A program made the position numbers and the translations under genes. From Sodalis sp. dw_96 (lineage in GTDB: Bacteria; Pseudomonadota; Gammaproteobacteria; Enterobacterales; Enterobacteriaceae), in assembly GCF_018449575.1 (NCBI RefSeq), contig NZ_JAAVUT010000008.1, positions 1 through 64,000 of the forward strand: a stretch of 64,000 bases of DNA, in the 5' to 3' direction. Under the pieces are notes generated by a model. That model did not search any database and was not told the DNA's origin. It saw only the letters and a program-made list of their open reading frames with translations. Every line of letters begins with the position of its first letter. Position 1 is the first letter of the stretch. Below, piece after piece: positions 1 to 8,515 of this stretch.

Positions 1-80
1 ACGAGTGCCCCACAGTACGGTAGACCCGCCATCACTGAAGCTAAAACCGAGCGTGTTAAAGGGAGAACATGTCCATCAGC
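1..80 (+). repeat. Dispersed intergenic repeat, truncated copy
   Basis: This stretch carries the same word order as the repeats near 49.0 kb and 50.4 kb: a GCCCCA-like block, then CGGTAGACCCGC, then a short variable part and GTGTTAAAGGGAGA. The copy is cut by the window edge and has diverged (ACAGTACGG instead of ATGGCACGG). It lies just beyond the 3' end of the DmsD-like gene, in the plus orientation like the other copies. The shared blocks are seen directly; that it belongs to a family is inferred from three loci. Confidence 0.7.
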
Positions 81-117
81 GCGGACAAGGACAAAAACCC
101 AGCCACGGGCTGCCCGA

Positions 118-753
118 TCAAAAATATAAATCCGGTGCGGCAATCTCGACCGTACAGGAGGCTTTCCAATCATTTAGGCTGACCCGGGCCAGTTTCGCCA
201 ATCCCAGGTAAAGCGGATGGCCGGCATGGTCCTCAAGCAGTTCCAGAAAACGAAAGCACCAGGGGAAAAGATGCTGGGCCAGCAGGATATCCAACAGTTT
301 GTCATGCCGCTGTTCCGCCAGCCAGGCACTCAGCAACAGCAGTGTGCCGATACTGTCTTCCGGCTCGTTGCCGGGCAGCTGCATCGCAATGCCGTTTTCC
401 CGCAGCCAGCGCCGCAGGGAGAGCGTGGATTCCCCGAACAGCACGTTTTCCCTGTCCAGATAAACCGAACCCCAGGGAGGCGACGGCAGCGCATAGGGGC
501 CGATAAACAGACGCTGATAGGCCTCGGCCGGGGTTTCGGCTTTCGTGGCCGCCAGCCCGGCGGTCAATAGTACAGCAATAGCGTCCAGTTCCTGATGCTC
601 GCCATAAGGCCATTCATCAGTCCAGCCCGGGTCCGCCAGGGCGGCTAATAGCGACCGGCATTCCCCGTCATCGGGGGACGCGGACAGCAACTTGCCCAGC
701 ACACGCCCGGTCAGGGCAATCTGCGGTAAACGCACGTGCTTCGTATTGGTCAT
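118..753 (-). CDS. dmsD: DmsD-like Tat proofreading chaperone (TorD/DmsD family)
   Basis: This 211-residue protein fits the TorD/DmsD family of all-helical cytoplasmic chaperones that bind twin-arginine signal peptides of molybdoenzymes such as DMSO reductase. The central block YQRLFIGPYALPSPPWGSVY, followed by DRENVLFGEST, is the family hallmark, and the length equals that of E. coli DmsD (about 204). The ATG is preceded by GGGAG at good spacing. No dmsABC structural genes are visible here, so its client must lie outside the window or elsewhere. The downstream flank is a dispersed repeat and the upstream neighbour is a divergent IclR gene. The family call is firm; the particular client enzyme is unknown. 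Confidence 0.85.
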   Translation of the reverse strand: MTNTKHVRLPQIALTGRVLGKLLSASPDDGECRSLLAALADPGWTDEWPYGEHQELDAIAVLLTAGLAATKAETPAEAYQRLFIGPYALPSPPWGSVYLDRENVLFGESTLSLRRWLRENGIAMQLPGNEPEDSIGTLLLLSAWLAEQRHDKLLDILLAQHLFPWCFRFLELLEDHAGHPLYLGLAKLARVSLNDWKASCTVEIAAPDLYF

Positions 754-964
754 ATCAGGGCTCCCTCGCGGATGGGGTCATAATATAAACAAATATCGCG
801 CCCGGAGCCATGGGTAGCAAGAATTACCCTCTACCCCAGGCCGTGCCTCGCTTAGCGGATTATTCTGCATCTATTGCATTTTCTTATAATTGATAAAAGT
901 CAAGAAAAAATTCTTGACCAAAAAAAGCACATCTGTACCATATATAACATCACTGTTGCTCTAT

Positions 965-1777
965 ATGGCACAAAATATGAGTTCTCTCGATACAGGCCTG
1001 CGAATTTTATCCCTGTTTAATAAAGAACGACCGGTGTTACGGGTCGGTGAGGTCTGCCGTGAATTGGACGTGCCGAAAAGCAGCGTGTCCCGACTGATGA
1101 AAACCCTGTGCGATGCCGGCATCGTGGAGCGCCGCCACAACGAAAACGGCTATGTGGTGGGGCACGGGGTTCTCGCCCTGGCGGAGCTCTATCTGGAAGG
1201 AAGTTCATTGATAGATGAACTCGATGCCGCCCTCGAAAGGCTGTCCGAACAGTATCATTTTGTCGGCTATGCGGCGGCGCTGTCGGACATCGATATCGTC
1301 TTGCTGCGGGTCAAAATCGGGTCTCATCCCCTGCGTTTGGTGCATGAGGTGGGCGCCAAAATGGCCGCGATGCCCACCGCGCTGGGATTGGCCTTATTCG
1401 CCTGTGAGCCTGATGAGGTAGTGCTGGCTAAATTGGGTTCAACCGTGGCAAAAGGCGCTGAGCAAAAGAAATTTCTCAACGTGCTCGGCAGCATCCGGGA
1501 AAAAGGGCTGGTTAGCCTGGTAAACGGTTTGAATCCGAGCATTTCGGCCATGGGACTCGCCATACATGACATCTGGCACAACGAAAAGATTGCCATGTCC
1601 ATTTCGTACCCGGTTACCGCGGCGGACGCGAATTTAATCAAAAGCATGCAAAGAAGCCTTTGGCAAGAAGCGTGCGCCATCGGTAATCGGGTGGGGGACC
1701 CGTTCTGGTCAAGGCAGACGGTGTTCCCGGAAATCGGCGCAACGTCTATCTCCATGGACTCGGCATACCTTATTTAA
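965..1777 (+). CDS. IclR-family transcriptional regulator
   Basis: This is a cytoplasmic DNA-binding regulator with an N-terminal winged helix (residues about 5-65, including VGEVCRELDVPKSSVSRLMK) and a C-terminal IclR effector-binding domain. The frame is open upstream to a TTG at 890, but those 25 residues are lysine-rich and AT-rich. I chose the ATG at 965, giving 270 residues, close to the family norm; ATG 977 is also possible, and neither has a clear Shine-Dalgarno. It sits just before, and co-directional with, the ABC transporter/dipeptidase/hydantoinase cluster, so it probably controls that cluster. The effector is unknown. Confidence 0.85.
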   Translation: MAQNMSSLDTGLRILSLFNKERPVLRVGEVCRELDVPKSSVSRLMKTLCDAGIVERRHNENGYVVGHGVLALAELYLEGSSLIDELDAALERLSEQYHFVGYAAALSDIDIVLLRVKIGSHPLRLVHEVGAKMAAMPTALGLALFACEPDEVVLAKLGSTVAKGAEQKKFLNVLGSIREKGLVSLVNGLNPSISAMGLAIHDIWHNEKIAMSISYPVTAADANLIKSMQRSLWQEACAIGNRVGDPFWSRQTVFPEIGATSISMDSAYLI

Positions 1778-1812
1778 TTCATTTGCTCACACTCAACAGG
1801 GGGGAATCAGCT

Positions 1813-3351
1813 ATGGGAATGACCAGACGATCGTTCAGTAAGTTATTGGCCGGGTCGATGTTTTTAACAACGCCGCTGGCATCCATGCGGATGGCGTTCG
1901 CCGCCGAGCCGGGAGTATTGACCATTGCCCAGGGTTTCGATCCGGTATCGCTGTGGCCCAATTTTTCCACCACCCAGGAACAGATCAATGCCGGGAATCT
2001 GGTCGTCGAATCCCTGTTTTGGATTGAACCTACCGCCAGCCACTGCGTGCCGGTGCTGGCGGAAAAATATGAGTTGGTTGATCCATTAAAGGTAAAAATC
2101 ACCCTGCGTAAAAACATCCTGTTTTCCAATGGGGAAAAATGTGATGCGGATGCGGTGATGTTCTCTTTTCAAACCTTTATGAACGTGACGGTGACCCCCG
2201 CCTATGGACAGTATTCGCAACTGATGGACAAGGTGGAAAAAGTTGACGACCAAACCGTTATCCTGCATATGAAATTCCCCTACCCGGCCCTGGAGCTGGC
2301 GCTGAGCCAGGTCTTTATCCTGCCGCCCAAATATTGGGCGCAGGTGGGGGGCGCCGACGGTTTTGGCGCAAAACCCATCGGTACCGGTCCTTTCCTGCTC
2401 AAAGAGTGGGTGCGCGACAGCCGGATTACCTTTACCGCCAATCCGCACTACTGGGGTGAGTCGCCGAAAGGGATTAACAGCGTCGTTCTGCGCACCGTTC
2501 CGGACGATATGTCCCGGGCGTCAAGCTTGCTGAACGGTGAATGCGATATCGCCACCAACGTGCCGATTATGGCCGTCGCCCAGATCAAGGGTCAGAGCGG
2601 CCTGAACCTGAAGGACGTGCCGAGCTACCGTATATTTACCCTGGATCTGTCCAGTCTGCCCAATCAAAAAAGCCCGGTCCAGGATCGCCGGGTCCGCCAG
2701 GCCCTCAATTATGCCGTGGATAAAAAAGGCATTATCGACGGTCTATTCCAGGGCAACGCACGATTGCTGCACGGTCAGCTGCTGCGGTCCAACGAACTGG
2801 GCTACAACCCCAATCTAGACGACTACCCCTTTGATCCGAAAAAGGCCAAGCAGCTGCTCGCCGAAGCCGGTTATCCCAATGGATTTCAAATCGACTTCAA
2901 GTTTCCCACCGGGCGTTACGCCCAGGACAAGGAAGTGGCGGAAGCCATTGCCGGGATGTTCGCCGATGTCGGCGTGAAAACCAATATGATTTCATTGGAA
3001 CCTGGAGAGTTTCTGCGCCAGCTGAGTAACCGGGAGCTACAACCTATCGGCCTGGTGGGACTGGCACCGGGGGATGATCCCGATTTGCAGATGGCGCAGT
3101 ACCGTTCGGACTGGCGTTATTCCTACGTGGATAATCCTCAGCTCGATAAGCTCATCAACGCCGGAGCCCATGAAACCGACCGCGGCAAGCGCGCTGAGAT
3201 CTATCACCAGGCGTCTCAGGTGATGTTTGACGACGCATCGGTACTCTATCTGTACCAGGCGACGGATCTGTATGGCCTGGCCGGCAGAGTTAAAGGATTT
3301 GCCCCCCGGGGCGATCAGCGATGGGTTATCAGCGGCATGTCCATAAGCTAA
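1813..3351 (+). CDS. ABC transporter substrate-binding protein (SBP family 5, peptide/nickel type)
   Basis: This periplasmic binding protein of the DppA/OppA family delivers a peptide-like solute to the permease encoded downstream. It begins with a twin-arginine-like signal (TRRSFSKLL, then a hydrophobic stretch ending AFAAEP), suggesting Tat or Sec export. The body shows family-5 motifs such as PIGTGPFLLKEW and VRQALNYAVDK. I start at ATG 1813, 10 nt after an AGGGGGG ribosome site; an upstream TTG at 1783 has none. The product is 512 residues. It is the first gene of the transporter set. The ligand is not predictable, but the dipeptidase and hydantoinase downstream suggest peptides, oxoproline-like or cyclic amide compounds. 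Confidence 0.92.
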   Translation: MGMTRRSFSKLLAGSMFLTTPLASMRMAFAAEPGVLTIAQGFDPVSLWPNFSTTQEQINAGNLVVESLFWIEPTASHCVPVLAEKYELVDPLKVKITLRKNILFSNGEKCDADAVMFSFQTFMNVTVTPAYGQYSQLMDKVEKVDDQTVILHMKFPYPALELALSQVFILPPKYWAQVGGADGFGAKPIGTGPFLLKEWVRDSRITFTANPHYWGESPKGINSVVLRTVPDDMSRASSLLNGECDIATNVPIMAVAQIKGQSGLNLKDVPSYRIFTLDLSSLPNQKSPVQDRRVRQALNYAVDKKGIIDGLFQGNARLLHGQLLRSNELGYNPNLDDYPFDPKKAKQLLAEAGYPNGFQIDFKFPTGRYAQDKEVAEAIAGMFADVGVKTNMISLEPGEFLRQLSNRELQPIGLVGLAPGDDPDLQMAQYRSDWRYSYVDNPQLDKLINAGAHETDRGKRAEIYHQASQVMFDDASVLYLYQATDLYGLAGRVKGFAPRGDQRWVISGMSIS

Positions 3352-3357
3352 AAAAGC

Positions 3358-3381
3358 GCTCTTGCCGATGAGGGCAAGAGC
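3358..3381 (+). terminator. Hairpin between binding-protein and permease genes
   Basis: A perfect 9-bp inverted repeat, GCTCTTGCC and GGCAAGAGC, is separated by the loop GATGAG. No T-run follows, so it is more likely an RNA-stabilising or partial attenuating hairpin than a full terminator. Such hairpins commonly leave the binding protein in excess of its permease. The structure is seen; the role is inferred. Confidence 0.55.
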
Positions 3382-3420
3382 ACCATCCGCGTCTTCTCAC
3401 TGACATTACGCAGGTTAATC

Positions 3421-4338
3421 ATGGCAAATTATATCCTGCGTCGGATCCTTTATATTATACCCTCATTATTGGGCATATTTGTAGCCTGCTTTTTTATTAC
3501 CCGGTTAAGCGGCGATCCGACGACACTCTTCCTGCCTGTGGACGCAACCGAGCAGGCGAAGCAGGCATTTCGTATTAAAAACGGCCTGGACCGCTCGCTG
3601 TTTGAGCAGTTTATCACCTTTTTTTTCAAGGCGTTCCACGGCGATTTCGGCAACTCGCTGCGCTTTGGCGAACCGGCGGTCAGTCTGCTGTTTGAACGGC
3701 TGGGGGCCACCCTGGAGCTGGCGGTCACCACGCTGGCCATTGCCCTGGCGGTGGGTATTCCGGCCGGGATCGGCTCCGCTTATTATCGCAACACCTGGAT
3801 AGATTATCTTATCCGCGGTATCGCCGCGCTGTCGCAGGCGGTGCCGACCTTTTTTCTCGATGTGGTGGCAATCCTTATCTTCTCCGTCACGCTGCATTGG
3901 CTGCCCACCGGCGGCATGGGCGGGCTTCTTCATTTGATCATGCCCTCCATTACGCTGTCCGCGACGCTGATAGCCCTGCTGGCGCGCGTGATGCGTTCCA
4001 CCACGCTGGATGTTTTGCGCCAGGACTTTGTCCGCACCGCCCGCGCCAAGGGACTGAGCGAACTTCTGGTGGTCACCCGTCACGTGGCGCGCAATGCGTT
4101 TATCCCGGTGATGGTGGTTATCGCCCTGCAGTTCGGCGTGCTGATGGGGGGCGTTATCATCACCGAAACCGTGTTCTCCTGGCCCGGTATCGGACGCCTG
4201 GCTATCCAGGCTATTTATGCGCGGGATTATCCGGTGGTGCAGGTGGTGGTGTTCTTCTTTGCGGTGATTTTTATCCTGGCGAATTTTGCCGCCGATGTGC
4301 TGTCCGCCCTGCTTGACCCGAGGATCCGCCTGAAATGA
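3421..4338 (+). CDS. ABC transporter permease (DppB/OppB type)
   Basis: This inner-membrane permease has 305 residues and about six transmembrane segments. It begins MANYILRRILYIIPSLLGIF, the characteristic start of DppB-type subunits. The EAA-type cytoplasmic loop that contacts the ATPases is visible around residues 200-220 (RTARAKGLSELLVVTRHVARNA). It pairs with the next permease to form the channel and overlaps it by 4 bp (ATGA). It belongs to the same transporter as the binding protein upstream and the two ATPases downstream. Confidence 0.93.
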   Translation: MANYILRRILYIIPSLLGIFVACFFITRLSGDPTTLFLPVDATEQAKQAFRIKNGLDRSLFEQFITFFFKAFHGDFGNSLRFGEPAVSLLFERLGATLELAVTTLAIALAVGIPAGIGSAYYRNTWIDYLIRGIAALSQAVPTFFLDVVAILIFSVTLHWLPTGGMGGLLHLIMPSITLSATLIALLARVMRSTTLDVLRQDFVRTARAKGLSELLVVTRHVARNAFIPVMVVIALQFGVLMGGVIITETVFSWPGIGRLAIQAIYARDYPVVQVVVFFFAVIFILANFAADVLSALLDPRIRLK

Positions 4339-5237
4339 GTACCGAACCCATGGTCATTCCCATCCCACCGTCTCCAAAGCGGACGAGGTTTATCGGCGCC
4401 CGGCTCCGTTCGCCCCTCAATCTCATCAGCGTGGTCATCATCCTTATCGCCGTGATGTGGGCCGTCGCGCCGGGGATTTTCGCCCCGCACGATCCCTATC
4501 AGCAAAGCCTGCTGCGCCGGCTGCTGCCGCCGGCATTTCTGGGGGGTAAAGAGGCCTGGTGGCTCGGCACCGATCAGTTGGGACGCGACGTGTTCAGCCG
4601 GATTGTTTACGGCGCCAGGGCCACGCTGTTCGTCAGCGTGTCGGCGGTGGTGATCTCCTGCGTCATCGGGACCGGTGTCGGGCTTATCGCCGGCTATAAC
4701 GGCGGGGCCACCGACGCGGTGGTATTGCGCCTCATCGACATGCAGCTGGCGTTCCCGATTATCCTGCTGGTGATTGCCATTGTCGCGGTGATAGGTGCCT
4801 CCCTGCCGGCGCTCATTCTCATCATGGGCATTTCGGGCTGGCCGCAGTTTGCCCGCATCGTGCGTTCGTCGGTGATGTCGGTGCGCAACCTGGAGTATGT
4901 GGATGCCGCGGTTTCCATCGGCGCCAGTCCGCTGCGAATTATTTTCCGCCATATCGGACCGAATGTCCTGTCGGCCAGCATCGTGATGGCCACGTTCCAG
5001 CTGTCGGATATGATCCTCACCGAAGCCACCCTGAGCTTTCTGGGATTGGGGATCCAGCCCCCTACCCCCACATGGGGCGGCATGGTCAGCGAAGCCCAGA
5101 ATTACCTCAGTGTGTCCTGGGGCGCCTCGGTATTTCCCGGCATCGCCATCGCCGCCGTTATCCTGGCCATCAATATTCTCGGCGATGTTGTCCGTGACGC
5201 ACTCGACCCGAGATTAGCCGATGAAGGGAGGAAATAG
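4335..5237 (+). CDS. ABC transporter permease (DppC/OppC type)
   Basis: This is the second channel subunit, 300 residues, with a cytoplasmic N-terminus followed by about six membrane helices. It carries the DppC signature LGTDQLGRDVFSRIVYGAR (about residues 75-95) and an EAA-like loop (YVDAAVSIGASPLRIIFRHI). The start overlaps the stop of the preceding permease (ATGA), so translation is probably coupled. The substrate follows that of the binding protein. Confidence 0.93.
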   Translation: MSTEPMVIPIPPSPKRTRFIGARLRSPLNLISVVIILIAVMWAVAPGIFAPHDPYQQSLLRRLLPPAFLGGKEAWWLGTDQLGRDVFSRIVYGARATLFVSVSAVVISCVIGTGVGLIAGYNGGATDAVVLRLIDMQLAFPIILLVIAIVAVIGASLPALILIMGISGWPQFARIVRSSVMSVRNLEYVDAAVSIGASPLRIIFRHIGPNVLSASIVMATFQLSDMILTEATLSFLGLGIQPPTPTWGGMVSEAQNYLSVSWGASVFPGIAIAAVILAINILGDVVRDALDPRLADEGRK

Positions 5238-5239
5238 CC

Positions 5240-6262
5240 ATGCATGATATGACCCTATCATCGTCGCCGGGAGGCACTGATGAAGAGATAATATTGGCGA
5301 TCAAAAATTTGCGGGTGTCGTTCGGTACGGAAGAACACCCTGTGGTCATTCTTGATGATATCAATCTCGCGGTCCGCCGGGGCGAAACTCTAGGCATCGT
5401 CGGTGAAAGCGGCTGCGGCAAGTCGATGCTGTCGTTGGCCGTGATGGGACTGGTGCCGCCGCCGGGGAGAACAACCGGGGTGATCGGGTTCGGGGGCGCC
5501 AACCTGCTGGCCCATTCGCCGGCCCGGATGCGCGCGGTGCGCGGCAACAAAATCGGCATGGTATTCCAGGAGCCGATGACCAGCCTCAATCCGCTGCTGC
5601 GCGTCGGGTTCCAAATAGTGGAGGCTATGCGCGTCCACGATCGGGCATCCTCGAACCAGACGCTGAAAAAACGGGCCATCGCGGCCATGGAGCAGGTGAG
5701 GATACCGGCGGCGGCGCAGCGTTTTGACGAATATCCTCATCAGTTATCCGGCGGCATGCGTCAGCGCATCGCCATTGCCATGGTGATTGCCTGCGAACCG
5801 GATATTCTGATTGCCGATGAGCCCACCACCGCCCTGGATGTCACGGTGCAGGCCGAGATTCTCGACCTGCTGCGCGAACTGCAGCGAAAGAACCATATGG
5901 CCATTATCCTTATCACCCACGATCTCGGCGTGGTGGCCCAGATGGCCGATAACGTCGCGGTGATGTATGCCGGCCAGCTGATTGAATACACCGCTTGCCG
6001 GGCGTTGTTCGACGATCCCCGCCATCCCTATACTCTTGGTCTGCTGGGCAGTATTCCCCGCATGGAGGAGGAGGAAACCCGGCTGCTGGCCATCGAGGGC
6101 GTCGTTCCGCCGGCGGCGCAGATGCCCGCCGGATGCCGATTTCACCCCCGCTGCGTCTTTATGGAACAGGATTGCGCTCACCGCCGTCCGCTGCTGGCGT
6201 CCCAACGCGACGCGCATCTGACGGCCTGCTTTCATATTCCGCTGTCAGGAGAACTGCCATGA
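5240..6262 (+). CDS. ABC transporter ATP-binding protein (DppD/OppD type)
   Basis: This cytoplasmic ATPase has 340 residues. Walker A (GESGCGKS), the signature LSGGMRQR and Walker B (ILIADEPTTALD) are all intact. The C-terminal extension contains the oligopeptide-type cysteine motif (AGCRFHPRC...C) that often binds an Fe-S cluster in DppD/OppD proteins. A strong AGGGAGG site precedes the ATG. Its stop overlaps the start of the partner ATPase. Confidence 0.93.
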   Translation: MHDMTLSSSPGGTDEEIILAIKNLRVSFGTEEHPVVILDDINLAVRRGETLGIVGESGCGKSMLSLAVMGLVPPPGRTTGVIGFGGANLLAHSPARMRAVRGNKIGMVFQEPMTSLNPLLRVGFQIVEAMRVHDRASSNQTLKKRAIAAMEQVRIPAAAQRFDEYPHQLSGGMRQRIAIAMVIACEPDILIADEPTTALDVTVQAEILDLLRELQRKNHMAIILITHDLGVVAQMADNVAVMYAGQLIEYTACRALFDDPRHPYTLGLLGSIPRMEEEETRLLAIEGVVPPAAQMPAGCRFHPRCVFMEQDCAHRRPLLASQRDAHLTACFHIPLSGELP

Positions 6263-7341
6263 GCCGCGCCATTTTGCAGGTCAACGATCTCAAAAAACAT
6301 TTCACCCTGGCGAAAGGCCGTTTCGGCAAGGAGGATACCGTGGTCAAGGCCGTGGACGGCGTGTCGTTCGATATGGCGTACGGTGAAACCCTGGCGCTGG
6401 TGGGTGAGAGTGGCTGCGGCAAGTCCACCACCGCCCGCCTGGTGATGAAGCTGCTTGACCCCAGCGCGGGATCCATTCGTCTGGCGGATACCGACCTTAA
6501 TCAACTGCGCGGCGGCGCGCTGCGGGATTTTCGCAAACAGTTCCAGATCATTTTTCAGGATCCGTTTGCATCGTTAAACCCAAGCATGCGGGTCCATGAC
6601 ATTCTTGAAGAGCCGCTGATTATCAACCGCATCAACGTCGCGGAACGGCAGCGGCGCGTGGCCGACGTGCTCAAGCAGGTCGGGCTCTCTCCTGACCATG
6701 CCCGCCGTTATCCCCATGAATTTTCCGGCGGCCAGCGGCAGCGGGTGGGGATCGCCCGGGCGCTGATGTTGAAACCTTCATTGATAGTCTGCGATGAGCC
6801 GGTATCGGCGCTGGACGTCTCCATCCAGGCGCAAATCATCAATCTGCTGTCCGATCTGCAGCGGGACCTGAATTTATCCTATCTGTTTATTTCCCACGAT
6901 CTGTCGGTGGTGAAACACATTTCGGACCGCGTGGCGGTGATGTATCTGGGTAAAATCGTCGAAATCGCGCCGAAAGACGCCTTTTTCAACGCCCCCGCCC
7001 ATCCCTATTCCCGGGCGCTTATCTCGGCCATCCCCCGGCCGAACCCCGGTGACCGCGCCAGGCGGCAGACGTTGCCCGGCGATGTCGCCACCACGGTGAA
7101 TGTGCCGGGAGGATGTCGTTTTCATCCCCGCTGTCCCTTCGCGGTGGATAAATGCTGCCATGATGAACCGCTGTTAAAACCGGTGGGCGACGGCACCTCC
7201 GTCGCCTGCCATCGACGCCTGGAACTGCCTCTATGGCAGGAGGCGTTCCAGGATCCCAATAAGCTCTCTCCCGTCGCGGAAGCACGGCTACGGCTCTATG
7301 CCGCCCGCCGCAGGGAAAGGCTTAACGCAGTAAATTTATGA
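6259..7341 (+). CDS. ABC transporter ATP-binding protein (DppF/OppF type)
   Basis: This is the second ATPase of the transporter, 360 residues, with Walker A (GESGCGKST), signature FSGGQRQR, Walker B (LIVCDEPVSALD) and the oligopeptide C-terminal motif (GGCRFHPRCPFA). The frame is open further upstream, into the other ATPase gene, but the ATG at 6259 overlaps the previous stop as ATGA and follows CAGGAG, so it is the real start. It presumably forms a heterodimer with the DppD-type subunit. Confidence 0.93.
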   Translation: MSRAILQVNDLKKHFTLAKGRFGKEDTVVKAVDGVSFDMAYGETLALVGESGCGKSTTARLVMKLLDPSAGSIRLADTDLNQLRGGALRDFRKQFQIIFQDPFASLNPSMRVHDILEEPLIINRINVAERQRRVADVLKQVGLSPDHARRYPHEFSGGQRQRVGIARALMLKPSLIVCDEPVSALDVSIQAQIINLLSDLQRDLNLSYLFISHDLSVVKHISDRVAVMYLGKIVEIAPKDAFFNAPAHPYSRALISAIPRPNPGDRARRQTLPGDVATTVNVPGGCRFHPRCPFAVDKCCHDEPLLKPVGDGTSVACHRRLELPLWQEAFQDPNKLSPVAEARLRLYAARRRERLNAVNL

Positions 7342-7353
7342 ATGAGGTAATCC

Positions 7354-8361
7354 ATGTCTTCTCACAATACATCCTCACGCCCACTGGTTATCGACGGCCT
7401 GAATTGCGCCGGCTTGACCCGTGAACAGCTTATCCGTACCCGTGAAGGGGGCGTTTCCGCCATCAATTTGACCGCGATCCACCCCGATGCGGAACTGGCC
7501 GATGCGCTTATCCAGCTTGAAGAAGCACGCCGCGTTATCGAGGCCATGCCCGATGTCGCCACGGTGGTAACCAGCGTGGCCGAAATACGGCAGGCCCATG
7601 ACGAGCACCGGGTGGGGGTGATTTTCGGCGCGCAGAATACGCTGATGGCCGAACCCGATGTGCGCATCCTGGCATCGTTCAAGCAGCTGGGCATGCGGAT
7701 CATCCAGCCGACCTATAACGAAAAAAACCGCTTTGGTTATGGCGCGCCCTTTGTGGGAGATACCGACAAAGGCATGACCGAAGCGGCCTATGACTGGCTG
7801 GCGGAAATGGAACGACAGCGCCTGCTGGTAGACCTTTCCCACTGCGGTCACCGCACCAGCGCCGATTTTGTCCGGGCGGCAAAGCGTCCGTTGGTGATCA
7901 GTCACGGCAATGCCTATGCCCTTTGTCCCAGCCCGCGCAACAAACCCGATAGCGTGATCCGGGCGGTGGCCGAAAACGGCGGTCTGGTGGGCGCAGTGTC
8001 GTGGTCGCCCATTGTCCGTTGGGATAAACGCCCCACGTTGGACGACCTGGCGGCCCATGTCGCTTATATGGTGAAGATAGGCGGTATCGACCATGTCGCC
8101 TTTGCCAGCGATCTGCCGGAGGCCAACGGGGAAACCGAGGAAGAGTGGGAAGCCCGCTGGGGTAAAAACGGCCTGTATCCCAATATTACCGGCTCGCTGG
8201 GCCCCTGGTATGGATTCGGGACCCATGTGACGGAAGGCTACGAGTCCATGGCAAAAACCCCGGCGGTGTGGGATGCCATGGGTAAACAGGGCTTTCATGA
8301 GCGGGAAATCGAAAAAATCATGTCCGGTAACTGGATGCGGGTGCTGGAAGAGGTCTGGTAA
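7354..8361 (+). CDS. M19-family (renal/membrane dipeptidase-like) hydrolase with altered metal ligands
   Basis: This 335-residue TIM-barrel protein of the amidohydrolase superfamily is related to membrane dipeptidases, which cleave dipeptides with a dinuclear zinc site. The two later histidines are present (VDLSHCGH and VISHGNA), as is the GIDHVAFASD block. The usual N-terminal HxD reads VIDGLNC here, and the bridging glutamate position appears as GAQN. The metal site may thus be mononuclear, or the substrate unusual. No signal peptide is seen. It follows the transporter by 12 bp with a good AATGAGG site, suggesting cytoplasmic processing of the imported solute. Confidence 0.85.
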   Translation: MSSHNTSSRPLVIDGLNCAGLTREQLIRTREGGVSAINLTAIHPDAELADALIQLEEARRVIEAMPDVATVVTSVAEIRQAHDEHRVGVIFGAQNTLMAEPDVRILASFKQLGMRIIQPTYNEKNRFGYGAPFVGDTDKGMTEAAYDWLAEMERQRLLVDLSHCGHRTSADFVRAAKRPLVISHGNAYALCPSPRNKPDSVIRAVAENGGLVGAVSWSPIVRWDKRPTLDDLAAHVAYMVKIGGIDHVAFASDLPEANGETEEEWEARWGKNGLYPNITGSLGPWYGFGTHVTEGYESMAKTPAVWDAMGKQGFHEREIEKIMSGNWMRVLEEVW

Positions 8362-8515
8362 CGGCCCTTCCCCGGCGTCCTGTCGCCTGGTCCGGCCGGA
8401 ATAAACATGTTTGTCCCATTATTAGATTCCCGGCATGCGTCACGGGGAGCGGAAATGAACCCGCTATCGCCATGGCGGCCGTTTTGCCCGGAAAAAGATT
8501 AGGATCGCTAAATAA

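Noticed and set aside
890..964. N-terminal extension of the first IclR gene from a TTG start
   Set aside because: Lysine-rich, AT-rich residues without family similarity and no ribosome site; an ATG at 965 gives normal length.
3505..4083. Long minus-strand open frame opposite the permease
   Set aside because: Antisense of a gene with clear membrane-protein motifs and GC-rich codon bias; no homology seen.
5995..6258. Open frame extending the DppF-type ATPase upstream
   Set aside because: It overlaps the DppD-type gene out of frame; the ATGA overlap and CAGGAG at 6259 mark the real start.
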